Source of the DNA: Azolla pinnata
Taxonomy: Eukaryota; Streptophyta; Polypodiopsida; Salviniales; Salviniaceae
Direction of reading: 5' to 3'
Assembly (NCBI GenBank): GCA_037176905.1
Contig: JBBBWG010018667.1
Span: 1 to 64,000 of the forward strand
DNA: 64,000 nt
Both the position numbers and the translations under genes were made by a program. The notes beneath the pieces were generated by a model. That model worked only from the letters and a program-made list of their open reading frames with translations, was not told the origin of the DNA and searched no databases. Below, piece by piece: positions 11,993 through 24,913 of the stretch (position 1 is its first letter; each line of letters starts with the position of its first letter).

Positions 11993-14900
11993 ATGGCGGA
12001 ATCAGAAGACACGCTGCGTGCCATGGTTCAGGATGTAGTGCGCGTCTATCGCCTCGGATTGAAGACGATCTCCTCGGAACGTCCGTTTCTGCGCGAGATG
12101 GCATGGTTTCTTGTCCAAGCAACATACTTGCAACAGTGAGTACCGTCGCATTGGGCTGATTCATTCATTCCTTCCTTCCTTCGTCTTCGAATCTCTGTGT
12201 GTTATGTCAAGGCCGGGAGACGACGGTTTCGTTTCATAACATTTCTGCAAGGCATACGTTTATCTTCTTACCCTTTCCTTTCGAGTAGTTCACTGTTTCA
12301 TAAACTCATCGCTCACTGTTCAACATGTAAAGGAAATCTTTTCTCTCTGATCGTTCTTTCCGTCATTTGGTTTAGGCCTTTCGTACTGCACACAGATTAC
12401 TATCAAAGTATCCACATTTTCACGAGAAACTTGGAGAACAAGTTCATTTTTTTCTAGTTCCATTCCGTCTGGTCTTCCAGCCTTTCAAGAATTCCACTGA
12501 TTTATCCAAAATCATATCCTGAACAAAGTCGAATTTTGAGCTAAATGTTTTCTGTAATGTTCAATCTGATTATGCACAGGTCTCAAAAAGCTGGGAGCAC
12601 AGCATCGTCAGAGGAGATCGTGAAGAAATGTGTGAAACTGTTGAAGTTGGAGGATTTTCCTGTGATGGAGACTATTCAGCTCCAGGTGAACCCATAGTCT
12701 AACATTTCCTCCACTAAATATTCGCAATCAGAAGTTCTATTATATACATTTGTAAATGAGCAGCTTTAATTACGGCAATCGCCAACTTGAATGTTCTAAA
12801 AAATCAGATTTCATGGAAAATGTTCCTACCGTGTCCTTGCGCTCAAAAGCTAAAGATGTGAAAGAAAAGAACATTTCCTCAAACTCTTTCTTCAAGGCAC
12901 CATGGAAAGAATAACATTTGAAGCTTCTATATTCCTGCTTGGATGACAAAAAAATCACACACATGTTCCTTATCTGCTGGGATGTTTTCTTGAGCTTTAC
13001 TTGCTGACATTTAGAGATGTCTAACTGAACTATAGACAATAAGCCTCTGGATTTTCACTTCTGGGGAGAAGCATTGGTGATACACATACATGTTTTAAGC
13101 CTCATGATACCTAGATTTTGCAACAGCAATAAGTGCATGCTAAATGATTATCAAAATCTTCTGAATAATAACTGTTATCAAATTACCCTAAGGATTAGTA
13201 AACCTTTCTTTTTTTCAAGTACAAGCGTAAGATTTGTTTTTTTGCGTTTCTGTTGGGTAGGTCAATATTTATGCACTTATGTTTATGCATCAAAGGAGGT
13301 TAGCAAAAGAAGAAGATACACATAGAAGGTGCTGCGATGATTATGTAAATCAAGCATTGGAGACTCAGGTACCTTTCTGTATTCTGAATTTCCGTTGTTC
13401 TGAAATCAATTGAAGGAAAGTACAAATTTTAATGTAATGTTTTGTCAAAAATGAAAGCACGATGCTCTTGTGCATTGTTTTCCTTTTGTGATGATTAAGG
13501 TTTTGAAAAACTGCATGTAGCCAAGTGGGTTCAAACTAGCACATGACTATTTAGTTTTATAGAAGTTAACAGTGCTGCAAGAATACATATTCTTTCTAAA
13601 TGTTATGCTTGATTGTCTCATGGTTGGAGCTTCACGTGCATCTATGGCAGACATTGCTCTTAATTCCTGTTTGTAAATGATACCGCAGGTTTATTTATAA
13701 AAAGTATCATGCTATCTCTACTTGTCTTGGTTGTTTTCACAAGCTCAAATGCTTTGCTAACATCTGGTATTTTATAAGCTTATACTTATTGCATTAACAG
13801 CTGCTCTGCCAAATGCTGGGTGGAATTTATGCCTAACATTTCAAGTTTTAATGTCATTACAGGTCTATGATAGAAGAAAGATCTCTACAACTGTTGATAA
13901 CTTACACAAAATTGTTGTGGCTTTCGTAAAGGAAATTAATAAAAGGGTTGATGAAGATATGTCTGTTTCACATAGTGAAGATGAGATACGAACAGCCATT
14001 GATAGCATATTTCCAAGAACAGGATTGCTTTGCTGGATGGAACTTTCGGATGTTGACAAAGTTTCACAAATGCAAGAACTCTCCAACATTGTGCCTGGTA
14101 TCCGTGCGTATAATAGGTGGGGAAGTCATATTTTGAAACAATACTATATCTAGTGGCACGGGTTTTGTAGTTTTTTTTGTTGTGAACTCTCAAATATCTT
14201 TTCTGAGTCAAAAATTAACTTTTCAGATTAAAAGGAAAAAGCAGCACACTTTGCCAGGATATCTTTCGTGTATTTGATAATGAAGTCCAAAAGCTAAAGA
14301 ATATGATGGAAGACGAGATTAAAAGTGTTACCGACAGAGCAGTCTCATATACAAAATTTATTACGTCACATCTTGATACTTTAGGCACTCATCATGTGCT
14401 GATTCAGCGGTTACGGGATGAACTCCATTACGATTTACAACTATCTTCATTCTTTGAAGATATCCATTCTGTTGTAATGGAGATGCACCATGAAATGGAA
14501 AAGTTATCTGGAAAATTCCATGAGCAACTGGAAGTTCTTGAGGCCACAATTGGCTCACAAACATGTGTTCCCAATGAGCTTGTATGCATTTGCTAAAAGG
14601 CATAGAATGTGATGGAATGAATTTGTGCATTTACGTCTAAAACCCTTTTTCAACGCCTACAGCATATCTTAAGACTGCTGTGGTTCTGGTTTAGGTGTTT
14701 CCAGAGTTCCAAAAAATTGGTTTGCTGCAAAGAAATGCATCAAAAGAGCTAAGAAGGTTAAGAGTTCAAATGGAAGTAGTGCAAGAACTATGTACGCTGT
14801 CTAACAAGCCAGCATTTAAGAGGACTCCTGTTGGTTTAGCTGGTATCACAACAGACTGTGGGTTTTCAAAATTGGAAATCATTGTGGATAACTGTGGTTT

Positions 14901-17353
14901 TTTACCACCTGAAGTGTATACAACTAATGTTGCTCAGGTAATTACTAGAAAATCACAGCGTATATGAACATATAACTTAGGTTGGTCTATAGATGCAGTT
15001 CTGAGTCATTTCCACACTGTTCCTGTTTATGTACAGTCATCTCTATACCGGTTTTTATCAATTTATCCGAAAACTCCTAAACTCCCGAATTATTCTCTAG
15101 CAACCCCTTAATAGAGAGATGAATGATTGAATAACACATTACTATGGGCTGACAAGATGTATTTGAGTAAATAAAGAACATCGGTATTTTAGAGTGTTTT
15201 GCTATTATTTGTGTGACTTCAACATTACTGGAATAGTGTTAATCTATGCATTTTTTACACAGGCTCAGCCAAACTGTAATGAAGCCTCAACCAATTGCAC
15301 TTCTAATGTCCGTGTTCTAAAGGATCTAAGAGTTGAAGGGTCGCAGCTTCAGTTAAATGGATATTGCCCAATAACAATTCTGTATAAAGGCACACTTCTT
15401 TTGCATGGAGATCCCAAAGCAGGAATAGCTCAAGTTGGAGAGAAAATTTTTGTATTTTCTAATGCGGATTGCTTGAATGAGTACGTTATCTTTTAGTGTT
15501 GACTGTATAATGCATTATAAAAAACTTTTAATATTCCCGATTGCTCCTTCATCTCCTCAAAATCTTACAGTTTTTATTAGTTTCAAAAAATGTTCTGGTC
15601 AACTGTCTCTGTAGAGCTATATTATCTATGTAGAGAGTTATAAATCATTCACTTTTTTGTTTCGCTCTTGGACAGAAGCATCTGTGGATAAACTATCCTT
15701 GGGCCATTTTTTGAGTTTTCCATATCAGTGTTTCTTTATATGGAGCTGAGTTAAACATACGTGTATAAAGTCTATGCTTGCAGGTTTGTTAAAGCACCGG
15801 AGCAATTATGGACAGACCTAGAGATGGTTGTTATCTTGAGACCACAATTGATTCACATTCTTGGTCTCCAAAGCGAGCCAAAGTTCATGCCACTTTCTAT
15901 ACCCCATGTAATTTCAACTTTGACATTATATTAATCACTTCAGGATAGAAATAAATAAGACTACAGGGATACATATCCTTCGTTATGATATATCTGATTT
16001 CCTTTTGTGTAATTCTTAATATGAAAAATTAAAGAAAACAGATGGCCTCTCTCTTTCATTGATAAAGTTTGTGCCTAGTTGGCTTCTACAGCTTAATGTG
16101 AGATTTTTTTTCGTCATGCTTGTGATATTTTTTATGTTCAAGGACATGTGCTTTTAAGTCGGGGAAGTGTATTACAAATTGACAGGTTTGCAGTAAGTTG
16201 ATTTTTGAGATAGGGCAATGGCAAAAAGATAATGGAAGTTATTGCCATGCACCTAGCCTTGCCCCCAATTTCGTAATATCCTTCAAAATGTTTGATATTG
16301 TTGCCTTGATAATCTGGGTAGGGCAAACAGTATATTTCTCAAGATGGGTTATTTAATAACTTGTCATCTTTGTTGATTCAGGTCTTGGAACTTGTCAACA
16401 AACATCCGCCGAGGCAGGAATTCTCCACTCAAACTGCATTGCACATTCAACCTGAGCATGTGTTTGATGAAGAAACTTTCTTTAAGAGGTACATTCAACA
16501 ATAATCTTTTCTAAACTGAATTCATTTCTTAAAGAAACACCAGCAGGGTGCCTCCAGTAATTGAAAGATTGTTGTTGACTTGCTGTAGTCTGCACTAATA
16601 CAAAAAAATAAAAAGCTCCTTACAAAAAAACGTTTTTAAGTCCTGAAGTTTGGGCAGTATTTTAGCACAAGTGCTTTATGCTTCGCTGCCAGGACACAAA
16701 CCTGGTTCGCTCTGGCATGATGACACGGATGGCATTTGTATTACGGGGAACCAAAGAGAATATTCCCAAGAGATTTTCTTGTGCTAGCTGAATTTATTTT
16801 TGAAGGTTGCTATGTTCAATTAGATGGCACATGCATGGCTTGATATCCAACAGGATGATGTATGTTGCACTTGAAGGGCTTTTTCAGGTTGTAATGTGAA
16901 GTGCTCCTCACTGTGAAACTCTTGTTGATTTGACCAAAGTTGCTTTAGCTAGTCCTGTCTTATATTGCAAGTTTATTGTGATTAGCTATTGCAGCATCCT
17001 TTGTCGAGATCATATCATCAGTTTTTTGAGCAAGATTTCCATTTATAGGGCTTTACAACTTTCAAGTAAGAGGACCCATAGCACTCAAACAACTTCGAGT
17101 CACTTTCATCGAGACTCATTTTCACAGGTTCGCGTTTTAAGAGCTCTTTTTGACAAGTTATGCGTCTTTATACAAGATAGCTAGATAACATTTTTTTAAC
17201 TTGTATTTGTAGGTATGGCTACCTCGAGACAAATCTACGCAAAGTTTGTTTGCCAAAGGAACTACTATGCCAAAGAAGCTAAAGCTCTTTGAAAATCTCA
17301 GAGGGCCACCACATTTAAAATTCAAGGCTTTGGACATCGTTCTGGATGTGTAG
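11993..17353 (+). CDS. CFAP206: Cilia- and flagella-associated protein 206 (CFAP206/FAP206)
   Basis: Axonemal protein that, from Tetrahymena work, docks radial spoke 2 and dynein c on doublet microtubules. Eleven inferred exons: 11993-12135, 12580-12685, 13261-13368, 13863-14116, 14227-14581, 14695-14937, 15263-15480, 15784-15907, 16382-16488, 17049-17127, 17213-17353. Frame is kept across all; 625 aa, close to animal CFAP206. Conserved words in order: IVPGIRAYNR, ELVFPEFQ, GYCPITILYKGTLLLHGDP with GIAQVGEKIFVFS, RALQLSSKRTHSTQT with SHFHRDSFSQ, and VWLPRDKSTQS. The last two exons are easy to miss: reading from exon 9 straight to the GT at 17213 gives a premature stop, while the 79-bp exon 10 restores the conserved C-terminus. 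Presence fits swimming sperm. Confidence 0.92.
15034..15129. mobile_element. Possible short inverted-repeat element (MITE-like) in CFAP206 intron 6
   Basis: About 96 bp bounded by CAGTCATCTCTATA on the left and an imperfect inverted counterpart (TAATAGAGAGATGAATGATTG) on the right. The left end follows TA, but the right flank is not a clean TA, so a pogo/mariner-type origin is only a suggestion. No coding capacity. Confidence 0.3.
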
Positions 17354-19200
17354 TGTGCATGGATCCATGAATAAATTATCAAGTTTTTAGAAACTTTTCC
17401 ATGCTTCGGAGTACAATAGAAAGATCATTTAAAACTTTCCACTAAATGATCTCGAGTTTTGATACTGTAGAATTACTTCTCAAATGTGTTCTTCACATTA
17501 TCAAGAAGGCTATTTTGTAGGAATCGATTGTTGCTATTGAAATTTCGAGGTACCAAATTTAATGATTTTGGCATTAGATTCTTCTCACTTTAGAGAAGTA
17601 AGAATGAATGAATGACTACATCACGCTTTTATACTCTGGCATGGCTATAATAAAAATGTACATAACCTGAAGTTTGAGGCCTACAAATTAGAAATCCATA
17701 TTTTGTTCTCTCTTTGATGCCCACGCTATTGATAATTGGATGATACATAATAAATCTGTCCGCATCAATGTGCATATGAGCTAAGTTTTGTAGGAGTAAC
17801 GTTGTGGTTATCTACCTCAAATGGTTACTTTCAGTTTGTGTAAAAGTCACCAACGTATGGCTTAGGCATGTATCATCAACGTCAGTTGGAAATCAGGCAG
17901 TTTTGTTGCCCAATTTGATCGCTGAAATTGCACATATGATGAACAATTCAGCAACATTCAATAACAAAATTCACTCGATGCAATGTACAATCACAATATT
18001 ATTATGCATAACATTCTATTACAATAGGTTTGGTCCTCCATTCTATAAGTTATATGCATTGCATTACAACAATTCCAATCTCATTCTGCATTCATGTCTC
18101 TCGATATTTTGCGCAATAACATGTTGCTAGTGATTACATATGAATTTACATTCACATTACATTGGATAAAGATTTGTTGGGCCAATTTTTAAATAGCACC
18201 AAATCATCTAGCATTTTGCCGAACTATAACCTTTGTGCTAGTGTACAAGGCCTCTTCGACACAATCCCTTTTCTGCTAGTCATGACATGTCTTTATTCTT
18301 TAGATCTCGACTTTTTGTTTCTTGATGCTTTTGAATCCCAAACCTACATACATGCACCGTTTTTGGCGGGTTTTCTCTTTCTACCTCGATTTGAACTTTC
18401 TGACCTGTGCAGTTTCTTGCGCCACTTTCTGATGGTAAGGTTTCTACCAGAACCTCTCACACGCGAAATGCTAATCTAGGTGCTTGCTAACATACTGATA
18501 AGATGGATTATTGGACTACAGATTAGGGTTGGTTTAGCCTTTACAGGTTGGATTTAATACTAGATGCTCGATCCGGTCAAACGATAATGCGCACAATCGG
18601 TAGACCTATCAGCATTGGTTTAACATCGGCAATGTAGATTTAGGCCAACTGTTTGATCCAACAATTGCCCATTGATTAACGAAGCTATATCAGAAATTCG
18701 ACGCATTGCTCAATCCAAGATATACAGAAATCTCGACGCATCGGGATTTAAGAACGGTTGCGCAATCCCCCGACAATCGTCAGATCGATCGGGAAAGAAA
18801 TCAAGCGTATCAAATTCGAGAGTAGCAGATGGGATCGATCGATCGGAAGATTGCGACGAATCGAATAACCTCTCCGCTAATGAGCGAGTTAATCAAGATT
18901 TGATTAGCAAGCACTTAATTCTTGTTAATCAAAATTTGAGGAATTACCTCGTGATTTGTAGAGAATTTTGTTACTAAAAAAGAGTGGAGTTTAAAACAGT
19001 TTGCGGGAAACTCATGTTCTCTTCTTCTTCTTCTTCTTCTTCTTCTTCTGCAAGCTTTCATGGCGGAGAAGCGCGCCCGTCCTTCCTTCCTTCCGCCACA
19101 CAGAGCCAACTCCCGTTTCTTGACACGCTCCGTGTGACTGACCTCTGTCCCTTGCGCGGAGGCATAAAGTGGCGCCGGCCTCAAATTCTGCGAAGAGACA
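17354..19200. other. Intergenic, AT-rich
   Basis: Spacer between CFAP206 and the WPP-domain-associated gene. About 17950-18130 is very AT-rich. The stretch from about 18680 to 18960 has many CGAT/ATCG words. A (TTC)n tract at about 19019-19049 lies just upstream of the next gene start and is probably in its 5' leader. No coding exon recognised. Confidence 0.55.
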
Positions 19201-22200
19201 ATGTTTGATCCTCCGGAAGGTGCGCACGGGGCTTCTCAGCTTCTCGGCGGCTTGGATATGGTATCCCTAGCTGGAATCGAGAACATCATCGAGACCCTGG
19301 AGGAGCCCTTCGAGGACATGGAAAGAAGAATCTTGATTTCCAGTATGGTTCAAGACGCTGTCTGCCGTGGCTTCCTTAAGGCTATGGAAGAAGATCTCGC
19401 CGCTCAGCTTTCTGCTAAAGACGCCGTGATAAGGCACCTGGAAGCAAGAATGGTAGAGAAAGAGGAGGAGATCTCGAACCTCCACAAGACCTTAGAAGCC
19501 ACAGGAAGTGGTAAGCATTCTTCTTTCTCTCATTCTCCTTCTATTTCTGTTGAATCTCTGCATAAGGTCCTTCAAGAGAGAGAGGATGAGATTGCGAAGA
19601 AAAGCATGGAGTTGGAGCTTGTTGTCTCGCGTTTGGAACAGATTTCTTCAGCTCTCAACGATGAGCGTGAGAGAGCTTCGCTGCTTGAAAATCAAGTGAT
19701 CTCTTTGAAAGAACAAGAGAGAGAGCAAAGCCAGATAATTTCCTCTCTTCTGCATAGTGAGAGCAGAAAGAAGCCTTCTTTTGAAAGGCAGTTTACGATG
19801 CAGGATATGGATCAAGTGATGAAAACTGCATCTGTGCATTCAGAGCTTGGGAATGTTGTTGTCAGTGAAACCGTTGTTACTGATGTGAAAGAGCTGGAAT
19901 GGAAAGCTGACGTAGAAGCTATGGTCATGAAGCATCTTATAGAGAGATGGTACCAACAAGTTATCGAGTTACTACAGAACTTGCAATCTGGATTGGCACA
20001 GAAAGATCAAAGATTACTCTGCTGTGAGAAGACATTGACTTCTCTCAAACAGGGAGTAGAACATCTACAGAGTAATTGCTATACCCGTGATAGACTTGGA
20101 AATACATTACTGCATGTTTCCAGTCAACCAATGTTAATGGAGCTGGGTGCGTTTAGTGGGCATGATGGAAGGAGGACAGGAGAAGAAATTCCAGAGTTAC
20201 AAGAGAAAACAGTTGTGCCTGAGGGGTTAAAATACCCATCAGAATTTGACACGCTTCTGGAGGCTCTCATAAGTTGCATCATTAATATTCAAGACTCTCA
20301 AAAGGTTAAAATTGAGGAGGAAGTTGCGGAGGAAAGGATTCAGCATAAGTTGGAGATAGATATCATTTCACTAGTATTTGCTCAGGAATTCCATAATGTG
20401 GTTCATATAGGAGATTCTTCAGCTAGCAACTTCTGTAGAGCTGACAAGACTGTCTCTAACAATTTTGAAGATCTGGAAGCCCAGCTTGAATCTTTTCTAG
20501 AGCTTGAAGCTAGTAAACTAGAGATCATTAAATCTGGTTGCTCGACGTCGATTGCTCGGTGTGAATTCAAGCTAGAGACGTTGATGGAAAACCTTGCATG
20601 CCAAGTTAATGAAATGAGGACAAAGATTGCATTTGTTCAAGAGGCTGTCAAGCAGCAGGAATGGAAACACATGGTTGAGCAGGATATTCTTATTACAATT
20701 ATGTGGGATCATGTTTCTGAGATGAACAAGAAATTGAATTTCCATACTGTTGTGCCAGATTTCAAGAATGTGTCTGAAAGAGTAGTTGAGCTCTCAAATG
20801 ATTCATTGCACTCATTGGGGATCAAAGATACCTTTTTGTCAACAGAATTCCCAGAAGAAGAAAGATTTGACAAGAATCCAGATTCTCCACTACTAATCCG
20901 GTACAAGGATAAACTGATAAGTATACTAAAAGAGGGTAGAGAGGAGCTAAGGAAGGAGAAGGCAATCTTAGAACAGAAGTTGATCGCAAGAACAGAAGAG
21001 CTCTACAGTTTGAAGAGGCAATTTTGGAAAGAAAGAGAGTTTTGGGTGTCTAGATTATCCCCCCCACTCATAAAAGAATTTGAGGCTCAAGTTGAAGATC
21101 TGCCAAAGCATTCATCTGCACTGTTGTGTTTAGAGGAGCACATGAACATGGAAAGGATTAGATATGATTCTCTTGTGACTGAGCTAAGAAAAGAGTGGCT
21201 TGTGGAGAAGGAAGGCCTTCTTCAGGTAATTGTGGAAAAAGAACACGAAATAGCAAGTTTAGGAGCACAAATTATAGAGAATGACACAACAAACAATGCC
21301 ACGGCTGCTGCCACTGCAAATCTTTTGGCATGCATTAGTGACCTAAGCGGTCAGGTAGATAACTTGTCTAATGCAAAGATGAAGAATGATTTTGAGTTTG
21401 CCAAGCGTGAGAAAGAGTGGCTCAATGAAAAAAGATCGATTCAGGGAGAGATTGATCATTTGTTAGAAAAGCTACAGAACTATGTTGCAAGTGAATGCAA
21501 CTTGCTGGATAAAATTGCCGACCTTGAGAATGAAGTAAAAAGCTTACGATCTGCAATGCTAGATCAGCAGTCTCTTTTAGAAAAGTCGAAAGAAGAATGG
21601 GAAGCGGAGAGAGGTAGCTTGCTGAAAAGGGTTTTGGAAGGGCAAAATATGATTTCAAATTTAGATTCACTTTCTCAAAAATGGGTAACCAATGAAAAAC
21701 GAATTAAACAATTGGAGAGTGAAAGAGATCAATTGTGGGCAGACCAACAGCAGAAAGTGGTACTACTTGCATCTTTGACAGAACAAATGGAAGTCACTAA
21801 TACTTTGTTGACCAAGGAAAGAATGGAGAACGAAGAAAGCAGGAAATTGTTGGAGTTGGAAGTAGCCAAAGTAAAACTTGAACTGCAAAATTTACAAGGT
21901 CAAAATACCATATCCCCAGACAGCAAAGTGCAGTTCGACTCTGAAATGAGTTCTGAAGAGCAGATCAATGTCAAATCACTGCAAGCATTACATGATTTCA
22001 GGCAGAGGGTTTTGAAAACGGTTGAAGAAAAATCTGATAGGTAAGGAGAAACAAACATGCTTACCACCATAATAAATCAGACACATTTTTACATTTACTA
22101 CTTTATCTGGTTTGTTTGTTGTTTGCTATTGATAGTTACGATGTGGTAGATAACCACAAATCCATGTGATGCCTTTTTGCTCTTGGAGTCGTCCAGGTGA

Positions 22201-23373
22201 TCTCACCCGTAAAGCGAATGTTTAGACCTACCCTTCTCTTTGCCTGCTTAGCCTGTAAAGCTAAGTGCTTGCCTTTGAGCTCGTCAGAAGCCTTCTCTGG
22301 TCATTTCTTTGTAGAATCTCTCATCACATAGTCAAGTTCCCAACTTCCTGCTGTGGTCAGAAAAAGATCTTCACTCCTCTATGCCGAAAGGCTTTCCAAA
22401 GACATTGTAGAGTCTTCCATATAGCAGGTCTCGAATCACTGGATGTTATACTTATTCAGTTGAGATTACTTTGAGGGCTGTTTTCAAAAGATATTGCAGC
22501 TTTTGAACTCCTTTCCACTGTTCAGTTAGGCTTCAACTTTTTTTTTCGAGGGACTACTCTTTTGGGAAACTATTAGCTTTGATCATCCAGCAATGTTAGG
22601 GATGTTTATTTGTTTTTAATCGATTCACTAACATTGTTTTTTGTGATATACTTGTGTCGTGTGCAGATTGGAGGCTATTGATGAGGTATGCCAGATAGTT
22701 AAGGGAAACTTTAAATCATTCTCTTGCAAGGAGGCACAATACAAGCAGAAACTTGCAACACAACTATATAATTTACAGAAGGCTGAGACAGAGGTCAGGC
22801 AATGTTTGTCGCTCATATTCTGGTCTAATAATAATATGGTTAAATGCAGATTGGAGCAAGTTGCATCTATCTACTCTTAAGTGTTTGATAATTGTTTTGC
22901 AGGTGGATTTGCTTGCGGATGAAGTGGAATCCCTTCTGGTAATTCTTGAAGAGGTACAAATGGTTTTTGATCTCTATTCACCCATCCTGCAACATTATCC
23001 TAAGGTGATCTCTTTACCCTCCATCATCTCTGTTCGTAATCTAAGTATACCTTCTTATAGTGTTTTGAATACATGCTCAATAATCTACAGACTTCACAAC
23101 AGAAGTTATTGTGCTAATGCATGTGTAATACATTCATTTAAGCATTACTTTGGACATCAGTGACATGTATATATGGCTTTTGATAGATACTTTCAACTGG
23201 GAAAATATGATGCTAACATGTAATTCCATTTAGAACTAGTAAATCATGGCATGCTCATATTTGTAGAATGACTTCTGAATTTTGATGGTGTTTGTTATGA
23301 TCAGATGGCAGAGGTTGCAGCTATAGTAAGAAAGGAAGTTCAGCTTCGTATCGACCCCAAATATGGAGCATAA
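19201..23373 (+). CDS. WPP domain-associated protein (WAP-like), long coiled coil
   Basis: Four inferred exons: 19201-22040, 22667-22793, 22903-23004, 23305-23373; 1045 aa. The N-terminus has the family-like FEDMERRILISSMVQDAV helix. Nearly all the rest is heptad-rich coiled coil dense in Glu, Lys and Leu. The three small 3' exons encode the most conserved end: KQKLATQLYNLQKAETE, then VDLLADEVESLLVILEE with YSPILQHYPK, then VAAIVRKEV. This matches the tail of plant WAP, which was identified as a partner of the WPP-domain protein MAF1 and links to the nuclear envelope, Golgi and cytoskeleton. Exon 1 alone gives an open frame of 947 codons, but its stop lies just past the exon-1 donor. The GTCAGG donor of exon 2 is slightly unusual. 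Confidence 0.88.
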
Positions 23374-24913
23374 ACTCATTCCTAGTCAAAGCCTGGAAGA
23401 ATGTTGTTGTACATTTTTTGAATCAAAATTCTTTTGTAGTCCTACAGGAGACAAGATCCGCACTAAGCAAAGTCATGGCCTGTCTTTCATATATCAGTTC
23501 ATTTAGAGGTGTCACATGGCCCTTCTTTCATACTCCCACAATAAGCGTAATGTTATCCATGCTATACACATTCTCATGTGTCTGACATGCAGCTGTGAAA
23601 GCTGCATAATATATCCTCCTTGTGCGGACCCTGATCAAAACATCCGAGTAAGAAAGCTGACATCTGAAAAGCTTTGGTATTCTTTTATATATCTTGTGTC
23701 TAATGCTTGTCCAATTAGCTAATCTGCACAAGGTTTCGCTGCCCTCTATTTTCAGTTGTATAGGACAGCATGGATGATCAACTGCAACGTTTGTGTAGTG
23801 ACATACTCTTCATTGGACTAGGCAAAGATCTGACGGCCATATCAAGCTCTTATGTAGTTGGTACTAAAGTCTCAGTCACTAAGTGAGATGATTTAGTGGA
23901 ATCTTTTCCACAATGAAGCTTAGGAGGTAAGTTTCGTGGAGTTTGGAGGCCATGTTCCTCGCCTGAAAGTTTATTCCTTGGAGGTGCAAGCTGAGCCAGC
24001 TTCGTTCCATGAAACCATACAAGCACCCTTGAGTTGCAGTGAGCACAGTATGATTTCCTGAGTTCAATGGTGATGTGAACTCTACTGTGCATGGGAAGCG
24101 GTTTTACGCTGTTCTTACCATGGTATATTTTGGAAGGAAATGCATGGATGCATCTGAGATTCTGGAAGTCCTACATGGGATTCCCATTTAGACATCTTAT
24201 CATTTCTAAATCATACATGTAGTCATACTGTGGTGCAAATGTTGCAAGGTAGTAAACCAAAACCAATCTGGTGATGCTGATGCTTAGCACAGCCTCGGGC
24301 ATTTGGGGATTTACTCGTTTACTGCCTTGCAGAGAAGAAGATGTTAATTAGTTTGGTGGACAGGAAGGAGGCGTTTTCTGGATTATTTCAGGACACTGTG
24401 TATGAAAAACTGCCCACAAAAGGATTCAACATTTATTTGGATGGAATGAAACTAGAAGCCAAAATTGCAGCTGAAGGAGGTAATCTATGTATATGTATGC
24501 TTGCCAGCAATTGGTTAACAGAGTAGGCATGATCAGCTACACCTCTGGTGCTCTGTTTCAGCTCTGTTCCCTTTCATCACAATTGCAGTGATCATGTTCT
24601 AATCAGTATTAGTTCACCAAGGAGCTGAATGAAGGAAAGCCCTGATGAAAATCAAGCACCACTCAGAAGCTGCGGAGAGCATGCACTCCCATCTCAGAAA
24701 ACCCTAATCCTAAAACCTTGAGCTTTCATGGCCGATGCCTGAGCATCACAAACAATCCTAAGGACATTACAATCACTCTCTAAGCCCTTCCAAGATTCTA
24801 ACCTTGCAGAAGCCCTGATCGTTAGAAAACCCTAAACCTCATCAGGTGAAGCCTCACCTTGATCAAGTAATGGACGTGGGTGGTATCAGTACACATCCGC
24901 ATCGTTTGGTGGC
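23374..24913. other. Intergenic; one exon-like island; telo-box words before PPR-F
   Basis: Presumed 3' UTR of the WAP-like gene and 5' region of PPR-F. A segment at 24333-24479 is open, flanked by AG and GTAATC, and reads like an exon (FSGLFQDTVYEKLPTKGF), but matches no family I know. AAACCCTAA-type telo-box words occur at about 24699-24708 and 24828-24837, within 220 bp of the PPR-F start. Confidence 0.5.

Noticed and set aside
15590-15660. Second MITE-like inverted repeat in CFAP206 intron 7
   Set aside because: CTCTGTAGAG-type words are short and self-palindromic; ends do not match the candidate at 15034-15129 well enough.
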